DNA of 64,000 nucleotides. Origin: Agrilactobacillus composti DSM 18527 = JCM 14202. Its GTDB lineage: Bacteria; Bacillota; Bacilli; Lactobacillales; Lactobacillaceae. The notes under the pieces were generated by a model, which saw only the letters and a program-made list of their open reading frames with translations, made no database searches and was not told the DNA's origin. The DNA lies in assembly GCF_001436375.1 (NCBI RefSeq), contig NZ_AZGA01000016.1, positions 1 to 64,000 on the forward strand, in the 5' to 3' direction. A program made the translations under genes and the position numbers. Numbering within the stretch: position 1 is the stretch's first letter; each line of letters opens with the position of its first letter. Below, piece by piece: positions 1-8,332 of the stretch.

Positions 1-2
1 CG

Positions 3-76
3 AAATAAAAAAGACAAAGTCTTCTAAAAAGATTACTTTGTCTTCAATCTGAAATCCCGCATAACGGGATTTTTTT
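3..76. terminator. double hairpin terminator
   Basis: Two inverted repeats lie back to back: arms 11-20/35-44, and arms 53-59/65-71 followed by a T run. The second ends a transcript entering from the left on the plus strand. The first, read on the minus strand, is followed by a T-rich stretch and would end the MFS operon that stops at 80. Confidence 0.75.
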
Positions 77-79
77 GGA

Positions 80-1384
80 TTAACCAATAATCTTTTGCTT
101 GGTCTCAGGTCCGAAAATGGCCACAACTAACGCTGCAATCAATGTCAAAGCCGCGATAAAGTAGAAAATTAAGTTTGGATTAAAATTCTGAATGGCCCAA
201 GCCGCCATATATGGTGTGGCAACGGTCAATAATTTGGCAGCACCATTGGCGATACCCGCACCGCGAAATCTAAAGCTGGTGGTGAATAGTTCTGAGATAT
301 AAACCCCAATGGCCGAAGCCATCAAGATATAAAAAGTCATTGTAAGTAAGAAACCTAGAATTAAAACACCAGTTGTCGAATCTTGGCGGGCATAAATCAA
401 GCCAAAAATTGCTGCCAAAACAAAGGTTGGCACAATAATTTTCTTACGACCAATGCGATCAACCAACAAAGCCCCAATCAAGGCCCCTACTGGCGCACCG
501 ATCATCATAATGGTGGAAAAGCCCAAAGAATGGACAACGTTAATACCTCTTTTTACCAACAACGTTGGGACCCATGATGTAAAGGTATATTGGGCTAACA
601 TGATAGCTGAGGCCGCTACAATACCCACAAATAAGCCACGGCCCTTACTAGTTTTAACTGCATTTTTAGCCAAATCGCTATCATCCTCAGGTGCAAATTC
701 AGCTTTATTGTAAGAACCGTTAACTTCCAATTGTTCAATGATGGTGTCCGCTTCTTGCAAACGGCCTTTAGTAATCAACCAACGGGGGGATTCCGGAAAA
801 TGGCGCCGCAGATACCACAGAACCAAAGCCAATACACCAATCAATAAGAACATTGACCGCCAACTAAAGCGGGGAATCATAAAGGTTGCTGCTAACAAGG
901 CTAATGGTGCCCCTAAGTTGGCAATCACTGCTGTGGCCCCACACCAACGTCCTCTAGTTTTGACAGGGGCAAATTCATTGATCAACGCATACCCGGTTAC
1001 GATCTCAGCACCTAGGCCACAGGCTGCAATAAATCGCGTGGCAATTAACAACGGCATATTGGGCATCATGGCGCCAGCCAAGGTGAAAAGCCCAAACAAC
1101 AACAAATTAACTTGATAGGCCCGCTTGCGGCCATAAAAATCCCCAATAATCCCGGCGGCAATTGACCCGACAAACAACCCTAAAAATCCTGCGGACAAAA
1201 ATATGGAACTTTGGGCCATGGATGCAAAACCGGTATTTAACATGTCAGTATTGACTGCACTGGCCATATAAACATCCCCAGCATCTAAAATCATCCCGCC
1301 GGCGATCAAGCCAAACACCCGGTAAAACATTGGGGTTTCCTTAGCCGTATCCAAACGCATCTGTAGTGTCATATCACTTCTCAT
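80..1384 (-). CDS. MFS transporter, metabolite:H+ symporter type
   Basis: A 434-residue, 12-helix major facilitator protein of the sugar/metabolite:H+ symporter branch. The loop between helices 2 and 3 has the signature GDFYGRKRAYQ, and a PESPRWL motif sits at the central loop as in sugar- and aromatic-acid-type carriers. I chose the ATG at 1384 because GGGAGG lies 7 bases upstream; the longer frame back to 1423 would need a TTG without a ribosome binding site. It is the last gene of an operon with the two PEP-mutase-family genes, 28 bases after the previous stop, so it may import their substrate. The substrate itself cannot be read from sequence; an organic or aromatic acid is a guess. Confidence 0.85.
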   Translation of the reverse strand: MRSDMTLQMRLDTAKETPMFYRVFGLIAGGMILDAGDVYMASAVNTDMLNTGFASMAQSSIFLSAGFLGLFVGSIAAGIIGDFYGRKRAYQVNLLLFGLFTLAGAMMPNMPLLIATRFIAACGLGAEIVTGYALINEFAPVKTRGRWCGATAVIANLGAPLALLAATFMIPRFSWRSMFLLIGVLALVLWYLRRHFPESPRWLITKGRLQEADTIIEQLEVNGSYNKAEFAPEDDSDLAKNAVKTSKGRGLFVGIVAASAIMLAQYTFTSWVPTLLVKRGINVVHSLGFSTIMMIGAPVGALIGALLVDRIGRKKIIVPTFVLAAIFGLIYARQDSTTGVLILGFLLTMTFYILMASAIGVYISELFTTSFRFRGAGIANGAAKLLTVATPYMAAWAIQNFNPNLIFYFIAALTLIAALVVAIFGPETKQKIIG

Positions 1385-1412
1385 ATAAAAACCTCCCATG
1401 TATTTAATAATT

Positions 1413-2318
1413 CTATTTGCCAATCAACGCGGCAATTTTTTCTGGTGTATATCTAGCCTCCACGGCATTAACCTTGTCTAAACCAATAAATTGATTAAAT
1501 TTATCAAACGTCACCATATGCGCCTTAGCAGCGTCAGTTGTGCCCGTGGCTTTTAGATTTTTCAAAACCTTTTCGTCAATAAAAGTCTGCGCGTACGTTA
1601 ACGCAGTGGGATGAACCACAATACTAAAGCCCATTTGGCCTAGCACTTGCGTGGGTAAACTTGGCGTTGCCCCATCTTCAATCATGTTGGCCATTAACGG
1701 GACATCTGGAAAAGCTGCGGCAATCTGTTGCAACTCAGCAATGCTCTTAGGGGCTTCAATAAACACCATATCCGCACCAGCTTCGTGATAAAGTTTGCTG
1801 CGTCTGATGGCCTCATCCAAATCATAGACTTGCCGGGCATCAGTTCGGGACATGATCAAAAAATCATCATGCTCCCGAGCAGCAACGGCCGTGGCAATCT
1901 TTTCAGCCAAAACCTCAGGCGCTTCCACACTTTTACCCGCCATATGGCCACAACGCTTGGGCCACTTTTGATCTTCTAAAAATAACCCACAGGCGCCAAT
2001 CGCTTCATAACTACGAACTGTTCGCCGAACATTGGTTAAATTGCCATAGCCAGTATCCGCATCCGCAAATACCGGGATATTAACGGCGTTAACAATTTCT
2101 CGACATTTATTTAACATAATACCGAAATCGGCAATTCCCCGATCTGGCAGGCCTAAATTGCTAGCGCTGGTGGCATACCCGGCTGCAAAGATTGCCTTAA
2201 ATCCCACACTTTCGGCAACCCGGGCTGATAAACTATCTGGCGCAACAATCATTGCTAAGGCTTGTTGCTTTTGGAACACAGCTTGTCTAAATGCTTGGCG
2301 CATTTTATCTGCTTTCAT
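1413..2318 (-). CDS. isocitrate lyase/PEP mutase family C-C lyase
   Basis: A 301-residue protein of the isocitrate lyase/phosphoenolpyruvate mutase superfamily (TIM barrel, Mg-dependent). It carries the metal-binding stretch FADADTGYGN and the lyase loop KRCGHMAGK with the catalytic cysteine. This points to a 2-methylisocitrate-lyase-like C-C bond lyase rather than a phosphonomutase. AGGAGG lies 9 bases before the ATG, and the gene overlaps the end of the preceding family member by 14 bases, so the two are probably translationally coupled. Family members cleave methylisocitrate, dimethylmalate or oxaloacetate. No propionate-cycle genes (prpC, prpD) are nearby, so the substrate is open. Expression should depend on the T-box upstream of the first gene. 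Confidence 0.85.
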   Translation of the reverse strand: MKADKMRQAFRQAVFQKQQALAMIVAPDSLSARVAESVGFKAIFAAGYATSASNLGLPDRGIADFGIMLNKCREIVNAVNIPVFADADTGYGNLTNVRRTVRSYEAIGACGLFLEDQKWPKRCGHMAGKSVEAPEVLAEKIATAVAAREHDDFLIMSRTDARQVYDLDEAIRRSKLYHEAGADMVFIEAPKSIAELQQIAAAFPDVPLMANMIEDGATPSLPTQVLGQMGFSIVVHPTALTYAQTFIDEKVLKNLKATGTTDAAKAHMVTFDKFNQFIGLDKVNAVEARYTPEKIAALIGK

Positions 2319-3036
2319 GAGCGACCTCCTTAGTTGAAATGGCGCGTTGGGCTTGAATAAACTGGTCTAATTTTGCTTGATAACTTGTCCGCGCTTTAAG
2401 CGTAACTTGTGTATCAATAATGAATGCCGGTGCTAAACTTGCAGCCATCTCAGGGCCAATACCTTCAGGCTGTAGTAACAAGCCTAAATCAGGATTGTGG
2501 GCAAATATCAATGCTAATTGTTTGGCAGTTGCCTGTTGCAATGCCCCCAAAGCAATTTGTTGAATGCCTAACCGGTGTAACGTATCAATTCGGTCCTGTA
2601 CCCCTTGAACACCATAAATACTGATCCCATCCAACTGCGCCATGATTGCGGTAGCCGGATTTTCCCGGGCATCTAAGCTGGCCTGAATTTTCCCAAAAAA
2701 GTCTAAATCAGAGGTGACCTCTAATGTTGTCAAATTCATAGGGTACGTCTGATCGCCTAAAAGAATAGCATTAGCCCCTGAGCGCTCTAGTTCCTGAACA
2801 GCATAGTAAGTATTCATAGGGTTCCCAAACCCAGATTGCCCATCAGCAATAATTTGGGCGGTGGTGGTCAAACGAATGTAACGGAGATAATTGGCATATT
2901 CTGATAAGCTCAACAAAGACTTCTCATCGTCTTCTAATAAGGTACCCGCAATTAATTGCCCATCCAGATAAAACCTATTACCAGCTAACTTAGCTTTAAT
3001 TAAAAATGCGTCAGATAACGCAGGAATGTAATCCAT
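2305..3036 (-). CDS. degenerate isocitrate lyase/PEP mutase family protein
   Basis: A 243-residue, shorter relative of the downstream lyase. It keeps the barrel pattern (ANAILLGDQTYP where the partner has CGLFLEDQKWP) and GFGNP in the metal-site region, but the KRCGH cysteine loop is absent. It is therefore either a non-lyase family member or a catalytically altered subunit working with the downstream enzyme; that is inference. The ATG at 3036 is chosen because AAAGGGG stands upstream at good distance; the frame extends to 3060 without a better signal. First gene of the operon, directly behind a T-box. Confidence 0.75.
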   Translation of the reverse strand: MDYIPALSDAFLIKAKLAGNRFYLDGQLIAGTLLEDDEKSLLSLSEYANYLRYIRLTTTAQIIADGQSGFGNPMNTYYAVQELERSGANAILLGDQTYPMNLTTLEVTSDLDFFGKIQASLDARENPATAIMAQLDGISIYGVQGVQDRIDTLHRLGIQQIALGALQQATAKQLALIFAHNPDLGLLLQPEGIGPEMAASLAPAFIIDTQVTLKARTSYQAKLDQFIQAQRAISTKEVAHESR

Positions 3037-3058
3037 CGAAAAACCCCTTTCTTGAAAC

Positions 3059-3312
3059 AAAAAGACGCCCTCTGATTGTGTTCAAAGGACGTCTATGACG
3101 TGGTACCACCTAACTTTGCGCGTAAAAAGCCTGCGCGTCTCAAATTCCAAGATAATGGTTGGAAAACCAATGAATACTCAAACGTATTCACATTGCTACT
3201 GGCATTTACGGCAAAACACTTACCTTGTCTCAGCACTTCCAAGGTTCTCTGAAAAATGTTAGGTTGTAATTCGTCTGCATGGATAAAATCTAATTAGTAT
3301 TTAATTTATATG
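3059..3312 (-). ncRNA. T-box leader, candidate Tyr (UAC) specifier
   Basis: Read on the minus strand, the leader has the conserved antiterminator core GGTGGTACCACG (3099-3110), followed by a GACGTCCT/AGGGCGTC hairpin and a T run (3059-3094). Stem I shows CAGAGAACCTTG...GTGCTGAGACAAGGT. The specifier region reads GTGAA-TAC-GTTTGAG, matching the usual GAA-NNN layout and giving TAC (Tyr) at 3186-3184. The T-box class is certain; the specifier is a reading by eye. It controls the PEP-mutase/MFS operon. Confidence 0.9.
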
Positions 3313-3314
3313 TT

Positions 3315-3342
3315 ATCTTAACTCATTTAATTCTAATGTCAA
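3315..3342 (-). promoter_or_regulatory. promoter of the T-box/PEP-mutase operon
   Basis: On the minus strand TTGACA (3342-3337), 16 bases, then TAAGAT (3320-3315), just upstream of the T-box. Confidence 0.7.
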
Positions 3343-3387
3343 GCCTTTTCAGAAAAGTTCCCAAAAATAAATCTGCGCCATAAGCGT

Positions 3388-3393
3388 TATAAT
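3388..3393 (+). promoter_or_regulatory. -10 box for the multicopper oxidase
   Basis: A perfect TATAAT 40 bases before the start codon. The -35 region is poor (AATAAA at 17 bases), so activity may be weak or activator-dependent. Confidence 0.4.
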
Positions 3394-3432
3394 GAAATTG
3401 TGCCATAATTTGAAAGGTTGGGAGACTTGAGA

Positions 3433-4971
3433 ATGGATGATAAAATTTATCAAAACTATTTCTTCGATGAACCGGCATTCAATACCCATGATGGTGGTTA
3501 TGTCCCTTTAGTACCAGCAAATATTGAACCACAACGCTTACGCATCCCTGAAATTGCAAAACCGGACAAACGTGACGGCCAGGATGTGTACTACACCCTA
3601 ACAGCCCAAACAGGCGAAGTGCAACTACTACCAGGTGCCAAGACCAAAACCTGGGGCTATAATGCACCGCTTTTGGGCCAAACCTTTGTCTTCAACAGTG
3701 GCGAAACCATTCACATGCATTTGGTGAATGAATTGCCTGAATTAACCACTTTTCACTGGCATGGACTAAATATCCCCGGTCCAATTGAAGATGGTGGCTG
3801 TCATGCCCCGGTCTATCCTAAAGGCAGCCGAGATGTAACCTTTACGTTGCATCAGCCAGCGGCCATGACCTGGCTGCATGCTCATCCGTGTCCAGAAACT
3901 GCTGCGCAAGTCTGGCATGGCTTAGCTGCGGCAGTCATTGTTAAAGATGATCATGAAGCAGCCTTGCCGCTACCACGACATTACGGTGTTGACGATATTC
4001 CTATCATTTTGCAAGACCGGCACTTTCATGCAAATAATCAGTGGGACTACCGGGCTGACTATGATCCAGATGGTGTGCAAGGCCCAACACCGATGTTAAA
4101 TGGCACGATCAATCCTTACTTTGACGTGACAACTCAAAAGTTAAGACTGCGTTTTCTAGATGGAGCCAATCGGCGCGAATGGCGGTTACATTTTTCTAAT
4201 GATTTACCATTCACTCAAATTGCCGGAGATAGCAGTCTCTTGCCCCATCCCATTAAATTGACCCATTTGATGATCACTTGTGCTGAACGACAAGAAATCG
4301 TGGTAGACTTTAAAAACTACCACGCTGGTGATACGGTCCAATTATTCTCCGATGATGTGCCAATTTTGACCTTGAGGATTCATGATTTTAAACCTGATCA
4401 GCAAATTATTCCTGAAAATCTGTTCACCTTAAAAACACCGCCAATAGATCCCGAAGAGCCTGTCAAAACAGTGACAATGTCCGGCATGGACGAGGGCGTT
4501 TTATTAGACGGCACTAAATTTCAAATGCAACGCATCGACTACACCATGCCGATGCATCAAGTGCAGATCTGGGATATCGTTAACTCGAATAATACCCGTA
4601 ATGGGATGATTCATCCCTTTCATATGCATGGTTTATCTTTTCAAGTCTTGTCTAGAAATGGCAAAGCCCCATATCCCAATGAAACTGGTCTAAAAGATGT
4701 GGTCAGCGTCAATCCAGAAGAACATGTCCGCATCAAAGTGTGGTTTAATGTGCCTGGTATTTTCATGTATCATTGTCATATTTTGGAACATGAAGATGGT
4801 GGTATGATGGCTCAGATCAAAGTTGTGGATCCTAAACACCCAGATGTCCATTATGATCTAATGGACCATATGACTTTAATGTCAGCTTTTGCCAAAGAGC
4901 GTGGCGTATCTATGGCTGATTTGTGGCTGGGCGGCATGCAATCTTATCAAGAAATGGGTATGGATATGTAA
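3433..4971 (+). CDS. multicopper oxidase (CotA/bilirubin oxidase-like)
   Basis: A 512-residue three-cupredoxin oxidase that couples one-electron oxidation of phenols, bilirubin-like compounds or metal ions to reduction of O2 to water. All four copper-ligand blocks are visible: FHWHGLNIPGP, WLHAHPC, HPFHMHGLSF and HCHILEHEDGGMM, the last supplying the type-1 Cys/His/Met. The C-terminal tail is methionine-rich, as in enzymes that bind extra Cu(I). No signal peptide or Tat motif is visible, so it is probably cytoplasmic. Start: ATG at 3433 with GGGAG 8 bases upstream; an upstream in-frame TTG at 3418 is not preferred. It stands alone with its own terminator; no copper-export genes adjoin it. Confidence 0.9.
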   Translation: MDDKIYQNYFFDEPAFNTHDGGYVPLVPANIEPQRLRIPEIAKPDKRDGQDVYYTLTAQTGEVQLLPGAKTKTWGYNAPLLGQTFVFNSGETIHMHLVNELPELTTFHWHGLNIPGPIEDGGCHAPVYPKGSRDVTFTLHQPAAMTWLHAHPCPETAAQVWHGLAAAVIVKDDHEAALPLPRHYGVDDIPIILQDRHFHANNQWDYRADYDPDGVQGPTPMLNGTINPYFDVTTQKLRLRFLDGANRREWRLHFSNDLPFTQIAGDSSLLPHPIKLTHLMITCAERQEIVVDFKNYHAGDTVQLFSDDVPILTLRIHDFKPDQQIIPENLFTLKTPPIDPEEPVKTVTMSGMDEGVLLDGTKFQMQRIDYTMPMHQVQIWDIVNSNNTRNGMIHPFHMHGLSFQVLSRNGKAPYPNETGLKDVVSVNPEEHVRIKVWFNVPGIFMYHCHILEHEDGGMMAQIKVVDPKHPDVHYDLMDHMTLMSAFAKERGVSMADLWLGGMQSYQEMGMDM

Positions 4972-4981
4972 TTACCTAAGT

Positions 4982-5020
4982 AAAGGCCTCAAGAATGCAA
5001 ATATTCTTGGGGCCTTTTAA
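4982..5020 (+). terminator. terminator of the multicopper oxidase gene
   Basis: Long hairpin with arms 4982-4996 and 5003-5018 (AAAGGCCTCAAGAAT with its complement), ending in TTTT. Confidence 0.85.
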
Positions 5021-5028
5021 GATAAACA

Positions 5029-5058
5029 TTGAAATAAGTAACACTTGTATAGTAAAAT
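5029..5058 (+). promoter_or_regulatory. promoter of the tetR gene
   Basis: TTGAAA (5029-5034), 18 bases, TAAAAT (5053-5058). Confidence 0.45.
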
Positions 5059-5099
5059 GAATTTATATTGTAAATCTCAATCACACATAGGAGTTTGCC

Positions 5100-5687
5100 A
5101 TGGCCGACACCAAAATTGATCGTCGAATTTTAAAGACGAAAAAAGCAATTCGTACTGCGCTAATTGAACTACTGACAACACAAACGCGGGATAGTATCAG
5201 TATTACCAGCATCGCCAAGGCGGCTCATATCACCCGTAAAACTTTTTATATCTATTACGCCAATGTTCAAGATGTTATCGCCGAAATTGAAGCTGACATT
5301 GTTGCTACCTTTGAACAAGCGCTTAACAAAATTACCATTGGTGACCACTTGGAAGATGCCCATTTGATTTTTGAAACACTCACGCAAGTCATTAACAACG
5401 ATTTCTATGACTATAAAACGTTGGTGACAGCCCATAATTTAGATGATACAAACCTAATCCGTAAAATCACAGATTGTTTAAAAAAACGTCTCATAAAAAT
5501 CACACCCAGTGATTACTTTAATAATGAGCAAACTTTTATGCTAACGGTGAATTATGTCCTTGCAGGAATCATGTCAGTTTATCAGGAATGGTTTCGTAAT
5601 TCTCAAACCATTTCAATTGAAGTCTTATCCAAACAGCTCAACACGCTGACCATGTCTGGCGTTGCCGGCATCCTCAGTACCTCTTAA
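5100..5687 (+). CDS. TetR/AcrR family transcriptional regulator
   Basis: A 195-residue TetR-type regulator. Residues about 10-60 form the helix-turn-helix domain (SITSIAKAAHITRKTFYIYY, the typical recognition helix). The C-terminal ligand domain resembles the DhaS-like TetR_C subgroup common in lactobacilli. RBS AGGAG 7 bases before the ATG. It lies between the multicopper oxidase and a DUF2974 hydrolase on the same strand, 58 bases before the latter, and could control either; no operator was identified. Confidence 0.85.
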   Translation: MADTKIDRRILKTKKAIRTALIELLTTQTRDSISITSIAKAAHITRKTFYIYYANVQDVIAEIEADIVATFEQALNKITIGDHLEDAHLIFETLTQVINNDFYDYKTLVTAHNLDDTNLIRKITDCLKKRLIKITPSDYFNNEQTFMLTVNYVLAGIMSVYQEWFRNSQTISIEVLSKQLNTLTMSGVAGILSTS

Positions 5688-5745
5688 TCCTTTGCAGTTA
5701 GTGCCATGATTCTTGTCATTCTAAAATAAGTTAAGGAAAGTGCCC

Positions 5746-6843
5746 ATGAATCCACTTTTGGAATATGTTACCAATGTAGGGAATAAATCATTTGTCCAAC
5801 AACCATTTACTGAAATAGATGCTGCCCTCTTTGCCCAATTGGCCTATTTAGATTATGATTATTTGATTCAACATAACCAATTGCAGTTTTCAGATCTACA
5901 GTCTGATGCAGCCTTAAAGGGTGCTACCAATTGTACCTGGTCTATTGAACTGCACCAACAGATTTTAAAGGTAATGCGGACAAAAATTCGTTATCGCAGC
6001 GTCTCCTGGCAAACTTGGTCTGATTTCACTGATGCCAAAACAGAAGAACAATTTTCCGCCATCACTTTCCATTTACAACAAGATGATTACTGTATTAGTT
6101 ATCGGGGTACGAATGATACACTGGCTGGCTGGAAAGAAGATGCCAATCTGTTTTGCATGCCGACAATTCCAGGACAACAGCGGGCTTTGAAATATGCAAC
6201 GCAACAAGTCCAAACCCATCCTGGTAATTATTTCATGACGGGCCATTCTAAGGGCGGCAATCTGGCCATCTTTAGTTTTGTGAATTTAGCTCGTGCTTTA
6301 CAAAATAAAATCGCCCATGTCTTTAATTTTGATGGCCCGGGCAATAGCCTCATTGATCCCCAGTTACAAAACCGGGTCACTAAGATCGTCCCTGAAACAT
6401 CATTTATAGGTACGTTAATGGAAAATCAAGCCATTTTACAAGTCGTTAAAAGTCAAGCCCATCTGTTTTGGCAACATGATGTTTTAACTTGGCAAACGAC
6501 TGATTTGAAATTTCAACGTAGTACCCGCCTAAATTGGTTATCAAGACGTATTCGCAAAATCACCACCAGGTGGTTAACCAATACCCCTGAAGCCGTTAAA
6601 ACTGAATTTTTCAACTGTATCTATCGCTTGTTACAAGCTAATGATGCCAAGACTCTAACTGAAATCAAACGCAGCCTACCCCGGGCACTGCCCAGTTATT
6701 TCATAGCTTTAAGACGGGTGGATCCTAAGACTCGACGTCAAGTTTGGCTGGGTATTCACGAATTACTGTCAGCTATCGTTTTATCTTTTGTTATCAACGA
6801 CAAACCAGCAGTCAGATCACGGATCTCAAAACAAATTATATAG
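5746..6843 (+). CDS. DUF2974 (Mbeg1-like) alpha/beta hydrolase
   Basis: A 365-residue cytosolic protein of the DUF2974/Mbeg1-like family with a lipase-type fold. It has SYRGTNDTLAGWKEDANL (a lipase-3-like oxyanion region) and the nucleophile elbow GHSKGGNLA with Ser, about residue 166. The physiological substrate of this family is unknown to me; an esterase or lipase role is likely. Start: ATG at 5746, with AAGGAAAG 8 bases upstream; the in-frame GTG at 5740 is too close to that site. The C-terminal third (from about residue 250) is Arg/Lys-rich and carries no recognised domain. Confidence 0.75.
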   Translation: MNPLLEYVTNVGNKSFVQQPFTEIDAALFAQLAYLDYDYLIQHNQLQFSDLQSDAALKGATNCTWSIELHQQILKVMRTKIRYRSVSWQTWSDFTDAKTEEQFSAITFHLQQDDYCISYRGTNDTLAGWKEDANLFCMPTIPGQQRALKYATQQVQTHPGNYFMTGHSKGGNLAIFSFVNLARALQNKIAHVFNFDGPGNSLIDPQLQNRVTKIVPETSFIGTLMENQAILQVVKSQAHLFWQHDVLTWQTTDLKFQRSTRLNWLSRRIRKITTRWLTNTPEAVKTEFFNCIYRLLQANDAKTLTEIKRSLPRALPSYFIALRRVDPKTRRQVWLGIHELLSAIVLSFVINDKPAVRSRISKQII

Positions 6844-6863
6844 CGTTACTCCCAAACAAAAAA

Positions 6864-6911
6864 CGTGTTGGTGAAATGCATTTTTACTGCATTTCACCAA
6901 CACGCTTTTTA
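6864..6911. terminator. bidirectional terminator
   Basis: A 17-base perfect stem (6864-6880/6888-6904) with T runs on both sides, shared by the convergent hydrolase and oxidoreductase genes. Confidence 0.9.
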
Positions 6912-6912
6912 T

Positions 6913-8331
6913 TTAAGCTGAATGACTCGTTTTTTTAGCTGTTTTATTTGTGATGTACTCGTCAATTTCTTTGGCGGCAATCTTACCGGCACCCATGGCT
7001 AAAATAACCGTGGCTGCCCCCGTCACAATGTCACCCCCGGCAAAGACGCCAGGCACTGAGGTAGCACAAGTTTCTTCATTGGCATCCACATACCCCCACT
7101 TGTTGGTCTTCAAGTCAGGGTAAGTATCCAACATCACCCGATTAGCCCCTTGACCAATCGCTTCAATAGCGGTTGTGGCCGGAATGATAAATTCACTCCC
7201 GGCAATTGGCACGGGCCGACGCCGACCAGACTCGTCAGGTTCACCCAGTTCCATCTTAATACACTTCACACCGGTCAATTGGCCATTCTCATCGCCAAGA
7301 TAAGCCACGGGGTTGGTCAACCAGTGATATTGAATGCCTTCTTCAACGGAATGGTGGTATTCTTCAATTCGGGCCGGCAATTCCTCTAAAGAACGTCTAT
7401 AAATTACACTGACGTTCTCTGCGCCTAAGCGCATCGCTGAACGGGCTGAATCCATAGCCACATTCCCACCGCCAATAACCACAACCTGTTTGGCGGGTTC
7501 AATTGGCGTGTCATAAGTTGGAAATTTATAACTGTGCATCAAGTTGATCCGCGTCAAATACTCACTGGAAGAATAAACCCCCATCAAGTTTGTCCCAGGA
7601 ATCGACATGAAGTGTGGTGCGCCGGCACCAACACCAACGTAACAGGCATCAAAATCGTCAACCAATTCAGACATGGTAATGGTCTTACCAATTACCACAT
7701 CAGTTTCAATTTTAACCCCAAGATCTCTGATGCGATCAATTTCTTTTTTAACCGTAGCTTTAGGTAATCTGAACTCTGGAATACCATAGATCAAGACCCC
7801 ACCAGGTGTGGATAAGGCTTCAAAAACAGTAACTTCGTACCCCTTAACAGCCAAATCTCCAGCTACTGTCAATCCGGACGGCCCCGAACCAACGACGGCA
7901 ACCCGGCCTTTATCATGGGGGATTACTTTAACAGGTTCTGGATTATCCAGATCCCAATCAGACACTAAACGTTCTAGTTTCCCAATCGCAACTGGTTCAA
8001 ACTTTTTAGAACGCCCTAAGGTACAAGCCATTTCACATTGTTTTTCTTGCGGACAAACCCGTCCACAAATAGCCCCCAAATTACTGTATTTCGCAATAAT
8101 TTTACGGGCACCATCCATATCGCCATCTTCAATTTTTTTAATAAATCCAGGAATGTCGATCATGACGGGGCAATGCAACATACAGGGATGATTCTTACAC
8201 TGCAAACAACGACTAGCTTCCAAACGACCTTCATCCAAACTATATCCTAAAACCACTTCATTAAAGTTATGCGAGCGAACTTCAGGATCCTGCGCTTTAA
8301 TTGGTGTTTGATTATAACTGCGTTTTACCAT
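6913..8331 (-). CDS. NADPH-dependent flavin/Fe-S oxidoreductase, GltD/NfnB/SudA-like
   Basis: A 472-residue protein of the glutamate-synthase small-subunit family. The N-terminus carries two cysteine clusters for 4Fe-4S centres (CLQCKNHPCMLHCP and CGRVCPQEKQCEMAC). Then follow an FAD-binding GSGPSGL motif (about residue 148) and an NADPH-binding GGGNVAMDSARSAMRLGA (about residue 288). There is no GltB-like large subunit. Instead it follows a ferredoxin-reductase-type subunit by a single base (stop TAA, C, ATG), the arrangement of NfnAB/SudAB. In that complex this is the large subunit, for NADH-dependent ferredoxin:NADP+ oxidoreductase or sulfide dehydrogenase. Automated labels of 'glutamate synthase' for this gene are likely misleading. 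Confidence 0.85.
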   Translation of the reverse strand: MVKRSYNQTPIKAQDPEVRSHNFNEVVLGYSLDEGRLEASRCLQCKNHPCMLHCPVMIDIPGFIKKIEDGDMDGARKIIAKYSNLGAICGRVCPQEKQCEMACTLGRSKKFEPVAIGKLERLVSDWDLDNPEPVKVIPHDKGRVAVVGSGPSGLTVAGDLAVKGYEVTVFEALSTPGGVLIYGIPEFRLPKATVKKEIDRIRDLGVKIETDVVIGKTITMSELVDDFDACYVGVGAGAPHFMSIPGTNLMGVYSSSEYLTRINLMHSYKFPTYDTPIEPAKQVVVIGGGNVAMDSARSAMRLGAENVSVIYRRSLEELPARIEEYHHSVEEGIQYHWLTNPVAYLGDENGQLTGVKCIKMELGEPDESGRRRPVPIAGSEFIIPATTAIEAIGQGANRVMLDTYPDLKTNKWGYVDANEETCATSVPGVFAGGDIVTGAATVILAMGAGKIAAKEIDEYITNKTAKKTSHSA

Positions 8332-8332
8332 G

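Noticed and set aside
383-1115. Plus-strand ORFs of 64-125 codons inside the MFS gene
   Set aside because: They are shadows of the real minus-strand MFS frame, with no ribosome binding sites and low-complexity products.
3479-3667. Minus-strand 62-codon ORF with several Cys/His
   Set aside because: Antisense to the multicopper oxidase, whose His-rich codons generate the apparent pattern.
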